Below, piece after piece: positions 22,319 through 29,128 of a DNA stretch of 38,217 nt. The stretch is from a virus. The number at the start of each line of letters is the position of its first letter. Position 1 is the first letter of the stretch. The notes beneath the pieces are model-generated. The model was not told where the DNA came from and searched no databases. It worked only from the letters and a program-made list of their open reading frames with translations. The stretch is from the IMG/VR virus record IMGVR_UViG_3300031758_000215, positions 1 through 38,217 of that record. One strand, written 5' to 3'. Made by a program: the position numbers and the translations under genes.

Positions 22319-23098
22319 TTAGCGGTTACGCGCTTCCCAGTTCTTAATCTGTCGCTGACGCTCGCGCTCGATCCACTCTGACGCACTCATGGCCGCAATG
22401 GACCGTGGGTCTGTCGTGTCGTAGACCGGAGCGCCAGTGCCTTTTGCCGTGACAGGCTTAATCGGCGGGGGCGCACTGGTTGTCTTTTTAACCGGGGCAG
22501 GACTGTCGGCCAACTTGGCCTCAATCTTCCCGATTTCCTTTGCCTGGAGGAATTGCGGTAAGCGGGAAATGCGCTCGGCTTCCTTCGGATTAGACCCCAG
22601 AAAGTAGGCTATATCTGGCCCCAAATCTGACGCCTGAATCGTCTGTGCCATCACAGTCGTGATCGGCAGTGCGTTGTTGTACGCGACTTGCTCGAAGTCA
22701 TCGTACTTGTCACGCGCCGCTTCTTCACGCTCGTGATACGCCTCTAAGAGAGCCATCTGCTCCCGCTCTGCTTCGCGTCGGGCGAGGAGTTCTGCTGCTT
22801 TGCGTTCGGCCAGAGCCTCAGCATAAGCGTCAGGGTCTTCGTCCTTGCTAGGCAGGGCAGCGGCATCAACCTGTGACGGCTGGGCCTTTAGCGCCTGCTC
22901 TCTCTCCCACTTGCGACGTTCCCTCGCAAGCCTCTTGCCAACCATTGCGTCTAACTCTTCTTGAGTAAACGTCTTGGCTGACTTTTCCTCCGGCTGTTGC
23001 GTTTCTGCAACGACTTCGGGTTCCGGGGCCGCCGTAGCCTCCGGTTCCGGCGCGGGTACTTCCGCTACAACTTCAGGGACTTGATTTTCGTCCGACAT
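22319..23098 (-). CDS. Capsid scaffolding protein
   Basis: The 259-residue protein is highly charged and helical, with a Pro/Glu-rich N-terminus (VPAPEPEATAAPEPEVVAET), the segment TFTQEELDAMVGKRLARERR common in scaffold proteins, a coiled coil and a basic C-terminus (WIERERQRQIKNWEARNR) that would bind coat, as in P22 gp8. It directly precedes the coat gene. The upstream 75-base gap holds two hairpins, the only clear gap in the middle of the late block. Confidence 0.88.
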   Translation of the reverse strand: MSDENQVPEVVAEVPAPEPEATAAPEPEVVAETQQPEEKSAKTFTQEELDAMVGKRLARERRKWEREQALKAQPSQVDAAALPSKDEDPDAYAEALAERKAAELLARREAEREQMALLEAYHEREEAARDKYDDFEQVAYNNALPITTVMAQTIQASDLGPDIAYFLGSNPKEAERISRLPQFLQAKEIGKIEAKLADSPAPVKKTTSAPPPIKPVTAKGTGAPVYDTTDPRSIAAMSASEWIERERQRQIKNWEARNR

Positions 23099-23116
23099 AA
23101 ACTTCCTTACGGAAAC

Positions 23117-23133
23117 CTGGTGAACCGCACCAG
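23117..23133 (-). other. Hairpin upstream of scaffold gene
   Basis: CTGGTG, a five-base loop and CACCAG give a perfect six-base-pair stem 19 bases before the scaffold start codon at 23098. It may regulate access to the ribosome binding site or mark an mRNA processing point. Confidence 0.5.
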
Positions 23134-23156
23134 TACGGTCAAACTTTAACTTACAA

Positions 23157-23172
23157 GTTGCGTCAGCGCAAC
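23157..23172 (-). other. Hairpin after tailspike gene
   Basis: GTTGCG, a four-base loop and CGCAAC form a perfect six-base-pair stem one base after the tailspike stop codon at 23174. No U-run follows, so it is a weak terminator at most. With the hairpin at 23117-23133 it separates the fibre module from the scaffold/coat genes. Confidence 0.5.
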
Positions 23173-23173
23173 A

Positions 23174-24580
23174 TTAAGCCGTAGTGCTGTCAGTAATAAG
23201 CCCCGTGCTTGCGAGCGCCGTCAGCAAAGATGCGAGGGCTGCGTTACCGCCACGGGAGCCAGTAATCGTCTGTTTAGTCTGCGGCGAGGTGCCGTAGAAG
23301 CCAATAGCCGCTGGGCCAAGGCTCAAGTTTTTAACGTTTTGACACCAAAACTGCTGTTGGCCGGTGCCGAACAAGAAGTTTACAAAGTCTTCCGGGCTAC
23401 CAGCGGTTAGTGCAGCGGCAGAACCTTGAACGAACCGTTCCGTTCCGCAAATCACATCGGCGCGAGCATTGGTCTCGTTAATGTCGTTATACGCGTTACC
23501 GACCACGTTCCAGTGGTGGTAATACGTGCTGTTATCAATCAAGTCGTAGAAGATGCAATTCTTGACGATGCTGCGTCCGGCGCCGACCACAATCGTGTCT
23601 GTTACAGAACCGGCAAAGCAGTTGGAAATCTCGCTCATGGCGATAGCGCCAACCGTGATCGGGTTGAAGTTACCCGCGAGCGTGGTGTCCATTATTGACA
23701 GGTGCAGACCGCCGACAGCGCCGGTCTTGATGCCGTTGCCGAAGTTGCCCTCAAACCATGCGTTCTTAATAGACGCGACGGCGTAACCGACTTCATCGTC
23801 CATCGTCACGTCGTAGTAGATACCGCCCGTGCCGGTGTCTCCCGAAGTGCCGTTAAAACTAATGTCGGTGCCGACAACATGCACGCCACCGGCTTGCTTA
23901 ATGTACAAACCCCAAGTGGTGTTACCGCTGAACTGACCGCCGTAGAACGTCACCAAGTTGCTGTAGACATTATCGGCAGACTTTTCGCAGTAGTAGCCGT
24001 AGAGGTTGTCTTGAAACGTGCAGTCGTACACGTCAAACACCAAACCGCCACGGCAATACAAACCGTAGTTGCATTTTTCGATAAAGACGTTACTCATCAC
24101 CCAGCGACCAAAATTGGTCACTCGGATGCCGTTGACGTTGCTGACGTTATCGCCGTCAATCTCAAGATCAGAGATTTCGCTGTACGGCTCTAGCATCGAG
24201 GCAATACCGGACAAGTCCAGAATTGGCGTAGCGTCGGTGCCAAACTTCTTCAGCACCGTTGAGCGCTTACCGCTGCCTTTCAGATTGACCGTAATCGGGT
24301 TCGTCCAGTTGCGGACAATCGAGGTGACGCGATACGTCCCTGCCGGAAAGAACACCGTACCGCCGCCCGAAGAGTACACGTAGTCAATCGCAGCCTGGAT
24401 CGCCGCCGTGTCATCCGTTGAACCGTTACCCGTAGCGCCATACGCCTTAACGGACACCATCTCGCCCAACTGAGCAACGGTCGCTTTCTTAGTAACTCCG
24501 CCATCAACGACGGGGACTAACGCACCATCGGAGACGGGGTTAGCGGCAGCGGGTAATTGCGAAATCTTGATGGTTGACAT
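23174..24580 (-). CDS. Tailspike with pectate-lyase-type beta-helix (putative depolymerase)
   Basis: The 468-residue protein begins MSTIKISQLPAAANPVSDGA, a short anchor motif, then VKAYGATGNGSTDDTAAIQA (residues about 44-63), the start of the pectate lyase 3-type right-handed parallel beta-helix. Repeated strand-turn segments follow (GIRVTNFGRWVMSNVFIEKC, DCTFQDNLYGYYCEKSADNV). The C-terminus GSRGGNAALASLLTALASTG is an end domain common in phage fibres. Such spikes bind and often cleave surface polysaccharide; no catalytic residues can be named from sequence alone. The gene is placed between portal and scaffold, unlike P22, whose tailspike is at the end of the late genes. Confidence 0.88.
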   Translation of the reverse strand: MSTIKISQLPAAANPVSDGALVPVVDGGVTKKATVAQLGEMVSVKAYGATGNGSTDDTAAIQAAIDYVYSSGGGTVFFPAGTYRVTSIVRNWTNPITVNLKGSGKRSTVLKKFGTDATPILDLSGIASMLEPYSEISDLEIDGDNVSNVNGIRVTNFGRWVMSNVFIEKCNYGLYCRGGLVFDVYDCTFQDNLYGYYCEKSADNVYSNLVTFYGGQFSGNTTWGLYIKQAGGVHVVGTDISFNGTSGDTGTGGIYYDVTMDDEVGYAVASIKNAWFEGNFGNGIKTGAVGGLHLSIMDTTLAGNFNPITVGAIAMSEISNCFAGSVTDTIVVGAGRSIVKNCIFYDLIDNSTYYHHWNVVGNAYNDINETNARADVICGTERFVQGSAAALTAGSPEDFVNFLFGTGQQQFWCQNVKNLSLGPAAIGFYGTSPQTKQTITGSRGGNAALASLLTALASTGLITDSTTA

Positions 24581-24583
24581 GGT

Positions 24584-24874
24584 TTACTCCGTCCAAGGCA
24601 ACGCAACAGGCACCGCCTCGGGTTTAGGCGCTTCAATAGCGGCTGTCAGTTCAGCGGCACGCTTTTCCCATGCCTTTTTGTGCGTCAGGTTCCACACCCA
24701 GTTCAGCACAATTTCTTCCGTCAGATCAGACAACGGAATGAAGTCATCGCTCGGTCGAGTCAAGCGCGTGGTCTGCCGCAACGGGCCGAGGCTCCACTCC
24801 ACAAACGCAACGACGTTTTCGTGTGAGTCTATCTTGGGTACAACCCGCAAGCCCTCGACCTTCCAAGTGTTCAT
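24584..24874 (-). CDS. Small virion-module protein, paralogue of the next gene upstream
   Basis: The ATG at 24874 overlaps the previous stop as TAATG; the longer frame from 24886 is rejected. The 96-residue protein begins MNTWKVEGLRVVPKIDSHEN and contains DLTEEIVLNWVWNL and a final LPWTE. These parallel the neighbouring 103-residue protein (NWKVESMVVKP, DLTEDIVLGWIW, LPWVA), so the two genes are a diverged tandem duplication. The pattern resembles a phage family of about 100 residues often found beside fibre genes. Function unknown. Confidence 0.78.
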   Translation of the reverse strand: MNTWKVEGLRVVPKIDSHENVVAFVEWSLGPLRQTTRLTRPSDDFIPLSDLTEEIVLNWVWNLTHKKAWEKRAAELTAAIEAPKPEAVPVALPWTE

Positions 24875-25185
24875 TACGCCACCCACGGCAACGGCTTGGC
24901 AACAACCGGCGGGTTCACTTGCGCGTCTAGTTCACGCGCCACGTTCGCTTCAACCTCGGCCTTGTCCACTCCGTTTGCCCAAATCCAACCCAGCACAATG
25001 TCCTCGGTCAAATCGGGGTAGGCCACGAAAACGTCGCCCGGTGAGGCAAAGCCCATGCTGCCGTAGTTGGAAGCGCTGTGGTCGCCGCTTGTAGCCGTGC
25101 AGCGCCACGTTGCCGTCACCACGCAATCGGTGTGCGAGCCGTCTACGGGCTTCACGACCATGCTTTCTACTTTCCAGTTAGCCAT
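24874..25185 (-). CDS. Small virion-module protein, DUF7936-like
   Basis: The 103-residue protein MANWKVESMVVKPVDGSHTD has WRCTATSGDHSASNYGSMGF, SPGDVFVAYPDLTEDIVLGW and the end PLPWVA. It resembles a widespread family of small phage proteins near fibre genes (I recall the name DUF7936, not checked). It is a paralogue of the downstream gene at 24584. The Ser-Ala-Ser / Tyr-Gly-Ser loop is missing in the paralogue. The two may form a heteromer; this is inference. Confidence 0.75.
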   Translation of the reverse strand: MANWKVESMVVKPVDGSHTDCVVTATWRCTATSGDHSASNYGSMGFASPGDVFVAYPDLTEDIVLGWIWANGVDKAEVEANVARELDAQVNPPVVAKPLPWVA

Positions 25186-25321
25186 TGTCCGTCTCCTTCA
25201 AGGCTGCTTCAGCCTGCTCTTTGATCTTAACCAACAACGGCCATGCGCCGCTGCTTGTCGGGAGTTGTCCCAATACTTGCAGGATGGCCTGCACTTCCTC
25301 GGGGGTGAGTTCTAGTTTCAT
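25178..25321 (-). CDS. Small protein, 47 aa
   Basis: The ATG at 25321 opens MKLELTPEEVQAILQVLGQL and the frame ends KEQAEAALKETDNG, with a stop at 25178-25180 that overlaps the next start by eight bases. The single helix of hydrophobic and acidic residues with LTPEEVQAIL at the front matches a very common type of short phage protein in fibre regions. It sits in the 145-base gap between the fibre gene (25331) and the tandem pair, which is otherwise unexplained. Role unknown. Confidence 0.7.
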   Translation of the reverse strand: MKLELTPEEVQAILQVLGQLPTSSGAWPLLVKIKEQAEAALKETDNG

Positions 25322-25330
25322 GTTTTTCCC

Positions 25331-26968
25331 TTAACCGCAATACAAGACGCACGGCACGATGTACGAGCCGTCTGGGTAAGTATCCGCAACGGTCGTGCTG
25401 GTGACCTTACCAATAGTCTTGCTGCGAATGATGTCGTCAGACTGAACCTTGGCGCAGCCGTCGCCATTGGACTCTAGCAAATCACCGCGCTGCACCGTCA
25501 CGCCCGCTGCAATGCGAACCCATGACGCGCCAAGTGCTGCGGCAAGGATGCCGTCATTAGTGTCGGGGTCGGAGTCCGGCGCAAAGTAAACGCCATAAAC
25601 AGCGCTTGATCCAACCGTATCGCTAACCTTGGCTTTCGGCAGACGGTCTTGGTTGCTGTATTTGCCGTCAACCAACTCATCCAACGACTCCAACACCGTG
25701 CCTTTAAGCGTCGGCATTGCGCCAACGATTTCGGTGTAGTGCGAACCCATAAATGGGTTGTAAGAAACAGTATTACCCGCAACAGAAATACTGCCTTCTA
25801 AAACACCATCTTGATAGAACTCAACCAAGTTTCCATCATTGGTTTTTCGGTTGACAAGCAACGGGGGGTTGCTGTCTCTTGTAATTGCTATTGCGCCAGA
25901 ACCAAAAATTACGGTTCCAACGGTATTGTCTCCAATGGGATTGGTACTAGTCGTACCAATGCCGACGTTGCCGGAGGAGGAAATACGCATACGCTCGGAG
26001 CCAGCGGTGCTAAAAATAGCATTTGAACTAGAGTCGCCTTGTATTGAAGCGCGAATGTTTCCCGCGTCTACCCATCTGACTGTGTTGCCAGATGCGATTC
26101 GGATGTTGCCACCAACGACATCTAACCTGTCGCCGGGATTTGAAGTACCAATGCCGACGTTGCCGGAGGAGTCAATACGCATCCGCTCGGCACTTGCGCC
26201 GGTATAAAAAATGTGTTCGGCAATTTGTGTTGAAGTTGCTACACGAGTAACTTGGTACGCAAGTTCGCCAGCAGTTACGTCATCACTTCCCGTGATTAAT
26301 TTGTAGACTCCCGCGTCCGAAGCCAAAGCCCAATTTTTTACGCTGGTTGCGGCATTAGTGTCTGTCAGCCACAAATTTGCGCCTTTATTTGGAAATACGT
26401 TTGCAGATGACCCGGCCAAGCGTAAGCGGCCAACAGGCGACGCAGTACCAATGCCCAGATTCCCCGACGTATCCAGCCGCATACGCTCGCTGCCGCCGGT
26501 ATAAATCGTTAACGGCATATAGGATGCCGTTCCGCGAATTCCAGATGTAATTCTGGCTTCGTTTGAAGATGACGGATTATTTGCAACTTGAACAAACGGC
26601 CCATTTGCATACGCACTATCTCCTTCCAGAGAAAGAAGCGTGTTTGTTGTAGTGCCGTTTGGAATTACGTTAAGACTTGTTGTGCTGTTTGGAGTGCTAT
26701 TTTGGAAAGCCAAACGATTGCTTGCCGTAGCATTTACGGTATCGCCCGTGATGCGCTGGGCGGTGGACGAGAAGGTGAGGTTGCCGGAGTTAGTCAGGGA
26801 CGTAAACGACCCGGTGTTCGGCGTCGTTGCACCAATCGGCGGCATCGAGGCCGCGATGTTTGTCAGCGTCAGTTTGTAGTTAGCGCCGGATCGAGCAACG
26901 ACGTACTCGTCGCCAGCCTGTGCCGGGGCGCCTGACGCTAATTGAGAAATTTTCTTATCGACTGACAT
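25331..26968 (-). CDS. Long tail fibre with GIGT repeats
   Basis: The 545-residue protein starts MSVDKKISQLASGAPAQAGD, an anchor resembling that of the tailspike at 23174. The shaft repeats a phrase of the type RMRIDSSGNVGIGTSNPGDR (three clear copies plus degenerate ones), as in many phage fibres. The C-terminal part (PFMGSHYTEIVGAMPTLKGT, ESLDELVDGKYSNQDRLPKA, YPDGSYIVPCVLYCG) is a conserved tip type seen in marine and freshwater phages. There is no obvious autochaperone. The repeated coding DNA includes a 27-base exact repeat. Confidence 0.85.
   Translation of the reverse strand: MSVDKKISQLASGAPAQAGDEYVVARSGANYKLTLTNIAASMPPIGATTPNTGSFTSLTNSGNLTFSSTAQRITGDTVNATASNRLAFQNSTPNSTTSLNVIPNGTTTNTLLSLEGDSAYANGPFVQVANNPSSSNEARITSGIRGTASYMPLTIYTGGSERMRLDTSGNLGIGTASPVGRLRLAGSSANVFPNKGANLWLTDTNAATSVKNWALASDAGVYKLITGSDDVTAGELAYQVTRVATSTQIAEHIFYTGASAERMRIDSSGNVGIGTSNPGDRLDVVGGNIRIASGNTVRWVDAGNIRASIQGDSSSNAIFSTAGSERMRISSSGNVGIGTTSTNPIGDNTVGTVIFGSGAIAITRDSNPPLLVNRKTNDGNLVEFYQDGVLEGSISVAGNTVSYNPFMGSHYTEIVGAMPTLKGTVLESLDELVDGKYSNQDRLPKAKVSDTVGSSAVYGVYFAPDSDPDTNDGILAAALGASWVRIAAGVTVQRGDLLESNGDGCAKVQSDDIIRSKTIGKVTSTTVADTYPDGSYIVPCVLYCG
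25953..26171. repeat. Direct repeat inside fibre shaft coding DNA
   Basis: A 27-base identical stretch beginning gtaccaatgccgacgttgcc occurs at 25953-25979 and 26145-26171, with a degenerate third copy at about 26447-26480. The copies encode the GNVGIGT repeats of the fibre. Recombination between them would shorten or lengthen the shaft by 64 residues in frame. Confidence 0.85.
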
Positions 26969-27031
26969 ATCTGTCTCCGCTAAATGGCGCGGTGGGGCTT
27001 GAAAACTTGACCGAAGTATGCGTCATAAGCC

Positions 27032-27520
27032 CTAACCGTTCAATGGGCCGATGCCAAACATGGCGATGTTGTAGTAAATCTTAATCTGAGAGCCTTCGCC
27101 GCCCTCTACTGTAGGACTGTAGAACACCTGCTGATTGATAAACAGGTCGGGAAGTATCGTGTTACTAAACGTAACGGCAGGATCGTAGAACGTCTGCGTA
27201 TTGGTGTAGAGCGCAGGCAGCAGGGTAACCGCTCCAGGCTCCACGGTCGCCGTATAGAACGTCTGGGCGTTCGTATACAGATCAGGCAGCAGCGTGTTGC
27301 TGAACGTAACCGACGGCCCATAAAACGTCTGAGCGTTGGTATAGAGCGCAGGCGACAACCCATACGTTGAGAGCGCCGTAACGGCGTAGAACGTCTGGGT
27401 GTTGGTATATAACTCCGGCTCAAGGGTTTCGCCCGTAGAGGCTTCACCCAAGAGCCATCCCCCATCTTCTAGGAGGATATGCCCGCCGTCTTCTAGGACA
27501 AGCGGGTCAGTCGCGGGCAT
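27032..27520 (-). CDS. Virion protein with LEDGG cassette and LYTNxQTFY repeats
   Basis: The 162-residue protein (ATG at 27520; a GTG two codons earlier is an alternative) opens with the cassette VLEDGGHILLEDGGWLLGEA and then has five tandem repeats of 22-23 residues: four of LYTN[AT]QTFY and a last variant LFINQQVFY, spaced by segments such as GPSVTFSNTLLPD. The C-terminus is IYYNIAMFGIGPLNG. Repeats of this type occur in structural proteins of other phages. It lies beside fibre genes, so a fibre or collar appendage is likely. Molecular function unknown. Confidence 0.78.
   Translation of the reverse strand: MPATDPLVLEDGGHILLEDGGWLLGEASTGETLEPELYTNTQTFYAVTALSTYGLSPALYTNAQTFYGPSVTFSNTLLPDLYTNAQTFYTATVEPGAVTLLPALYTNTQTFYDPAVTFSNTILPDLFINQQVFYSPTVEGGEGSQIKIYYNIAMFGIGPLNG
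27107..27412. repeat. Five tandem 66-69 bp coding repeats
   Basis: The DNA encoding the LYTNxQTFY units repeats at a period of 66 or 69 bases, with shared stretches such as gaacgtctgggcgttggtat-like segments. Units 2 and 4 are closest (TFSNTLLPD and TFSNTILPD), which suggests a duplicated two-unit block. Confidence 0.7.
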
Positions 27521-27541
27521 CGGCACGACTGCGCCTGCCCG

Positions 27542-27949
27542 TTACAGTTGGAAGATGCCGGAGGCGTTCCAAGTGATGACGATATCGCCACCATTGGGCG
27601 TCACTGGCAATCCCGTAACGCCCGTGTCGATATAGGCTACAAGGCGGGAAGTGGCCGCACTGCCCGTATCAATGTAGATCAGCAGCGCCTCGATGCTGTT
27701 GCCCGTCACCGCCGTATAGGTCACATCGTCACCATCAAACAGGCCGTTGGTGACGGTCGTGTTGTTAATGGTCTGCGGCGTCCCAATGACGGCAGTACCC
27801 GATACCGAACTGTAGAACTCGTCCGCAGCGTTATAGGTGTAATTGCCGGTATCAATCAGGGCAACCTTGACCGTGCCATCGTTCAGATCGACGTTGGCAG
27901 AGGCGTCAAGGAGCGCCTGTTTGTACTTGGGATAGACCGCATTAGCCAT
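27542..27949 (-). CDS. Conserved phage structural protein
   Basis: The 135-residue protein MANAVYPKYKQALLDASANV has NDGTVKVALIDTGNYTYNAA, VTNGLFDGDDVTYTAVTGNS and EALLIYIDTGSAATSRLVAY. This is a widespread type of small beta-rich virion protein in tailed phages, usually annotated only as structural. It lies among appendage genes after the portal. The last residues SGIFQL are the family's usual end. Confidence 0.82.
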   Translation of the reverse strand: MANAVYPKYKQALLDASANVDLNDGTVKVALIDTGNYTYNAADEFYSSVSGTAVIGTPQTINNTTVTNGLFDGDDVTYTAVTGNSIEALLIYIDTGSAATSRLVAYIDTGVTGLPVTPNGGDIVITWNASGIFQL

Positions 27950-27953
27950 GCTT

Positions 27954-28451
27954 TTAGACCTTCAATGCAGCAAGTTTGGCGTTAAAGGCAGCCTTGTCGG
28001 CTTCCAACGCCTTACGCTCGGCAGCCACCTTAGCCTTGTCAGCCTCAACGGCGTTCTGAGCGTCAGCCAACGCAGCGTTAGCCGCAGCCGAACTCTTGGC
28101 AAAGGCTACCTTCTCGGCCTCAAAGTCAGCCGATTCGCGGGCAAGCGCCGACACATCAGCCGATAACTTACCTTGAGCCAATTTCAGCGCCTCTTCACGC
28201 TTGGCAACGTCAGCACTGAGCGACAGCACCGCCGCTTCGGACGCTTTGACAGACGCGGCCAAAGCCTCGGCTTCAGCCTTAATCTTTGCGGCGTCAGCCA
28301 GCGTCTTGACCTTGGCGTCGTGGGCAGCGACCTGCTCCAACATGCCGCGCAGTTCCTTGATGCGGCTGTCAAACGCGCCAGAAAGGGCGGCATTGACGGC
28401 AACCACATCCAAAAGGGCCAGATTGTCTACAGTTTGGGATGAAACAAACAT
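27954..28451 (-). CDS. Ala-rich coiled-coil protein
   Basis: The 165-residue protein is a long Ala/Lys/Glu-rich helix from about residue 25 on (KTLADAAKIKAEAEALAASV, AKREEALKLAQGKLSADVSA, AERKALEADKAAFNAKLAAL), with heptad spacing over most of its length and almost no Gly or Pro. It would form a rod-like coiled coil of about 20 nm. A fibre stalk or spacer, or a scaffold-like accessory, fits this place; no homology recognised. Confidence 0.72.
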   Translation of the reverse strand: MFVSSQTVDNLALLDVVAVNAALSGAFDSRIKELRGMLEQVAAHDAKVKTLADAAKIKAEAEALAASVKASEAAVLSLSADVAKREEALKLAQGKLSADVSALARESADFEAEKVAFAKSSAAANAALADAQNAVEADKAKVAAERKALEADKAAFNAKLAALKV

Positions 28452-28454
28452 GGG

Positions 28455-28754
28455 TTAGTCCGCCATCGCAATGCAGTAAAGGTTGCCGCCCGCCGCGTCT
28501 TGAATGGCCGATACGGTGATCGGCGCACCAGTCGTATTGTCGGTGGGAATAATAATGGGAGCGTTAGCCGGAAGCGGCAGATCTGTCGTCGTCGCGGTTG
28601 CGCCCACACGAACGTAAGCCGCCGTGCTGCACCACAGCAGAACGGAGGCCGTGTACGGCGGAACGGTCGTCGAGCCTGCCGTGCCGGTGTATGCGGTCTT
28701 CGTGGCCGACCCGTAGATCGGGCGACGAATAACCAAGCCAAGTGATGCAGCCAT
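28455..28754 (-). CDS. Small beta-rich virion protein, 99 aa
   Basis: The protein MAASLGLVIRRPIYGSATKT has beta-rich segments (TASVLLWCSTAAYVRVGATA, NAPIIIPTDNTTGAPITVSA) and ends AGGNLYCIAMAD. It resembles small head or appendage proteins of other podoviruses in composition. Three bases separate it from the coiled-coil gene. No family name can be given. Confidence 0.68.
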   Translation of the reverse strand: MAASLGLVIRRPIYGSATKTAYTGTAGSTTVPPYTASVLLWCSTAAYVRVGATATTTDLPLPANAPIIIPTDNTTGAPITVSAIQDAAGGNLYCIAMAD

Positions 28755-28765
28755 GTAGGGTTACC

Positions 28766-29128
28766 TCAAGCCAAGAAGCGTAAGCGGTATAAAGTACTCA
28801 GATACAGCGAAACAATCTCGTCAATAATGTTCTGAATCGCCGTTTCTTCCTTATCGCAGAACTTGTAGCGGTTAGCCTCAATCTCGGCCAACTGGTCCTG
28901 CAAAAACTCAATGACGTTGCTCGTCTTTTTAGCCGACTGAAGCGAGATAGGCCCGATCAGGCCGTGACGACCCTGATAAGCCTCTGCGAAGTCATCCGCC
29001 AGCCCAACGACGCTCTCGTAAAACTTACCGAGCGCCTTGTGTTTGGCGTATGAGCGGGTGTTCAGATGCACGGAATGGGTCACATCCCGCGCTAGGAACA
29101 ACAAACCTACGAAGTCAGCCGGTTTCAT
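28766..29128 (-). CDS. DUF5856-like phage protein
   Basis: The 120-residue helical protein MKPADFVGLLFLARDVTHSV has HLNTRSYAKHKALGKFYESV, LADDFAEAYQGRHGLIGPIS and ETAIQNIIDEIVSLYLSTLY, which match a phage family I recall as DUF5856. Its helical bundle with a His, Glu/Asp pattern recalls ferritin-like or Dps-like folds, but the family has no assigned function. The ATG overlaps the portal stop as ATGA. A link to the virion is inferred from its place next to the portal gene. Confidence 0.72.
   Translation of the reverse strand: MKPADFVGLLFLARDVTHSVHLNTRSYAKHKALGKFYESVVGLADDFAEAYQGRHGLIGPISLQSAKKTSNVIEFLQDQLAEIEANRYKFCDKEETAIQNIIDEIVSLYLSTLYRLRFLA

Noticed and set aside
21560-22381. 273-codon plus-strand open frame
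   Set aside because: It lies antisense to the coat gene, has a His/Arg/Val-rich shadow composition and no start signals; the coat protein frame is clear.
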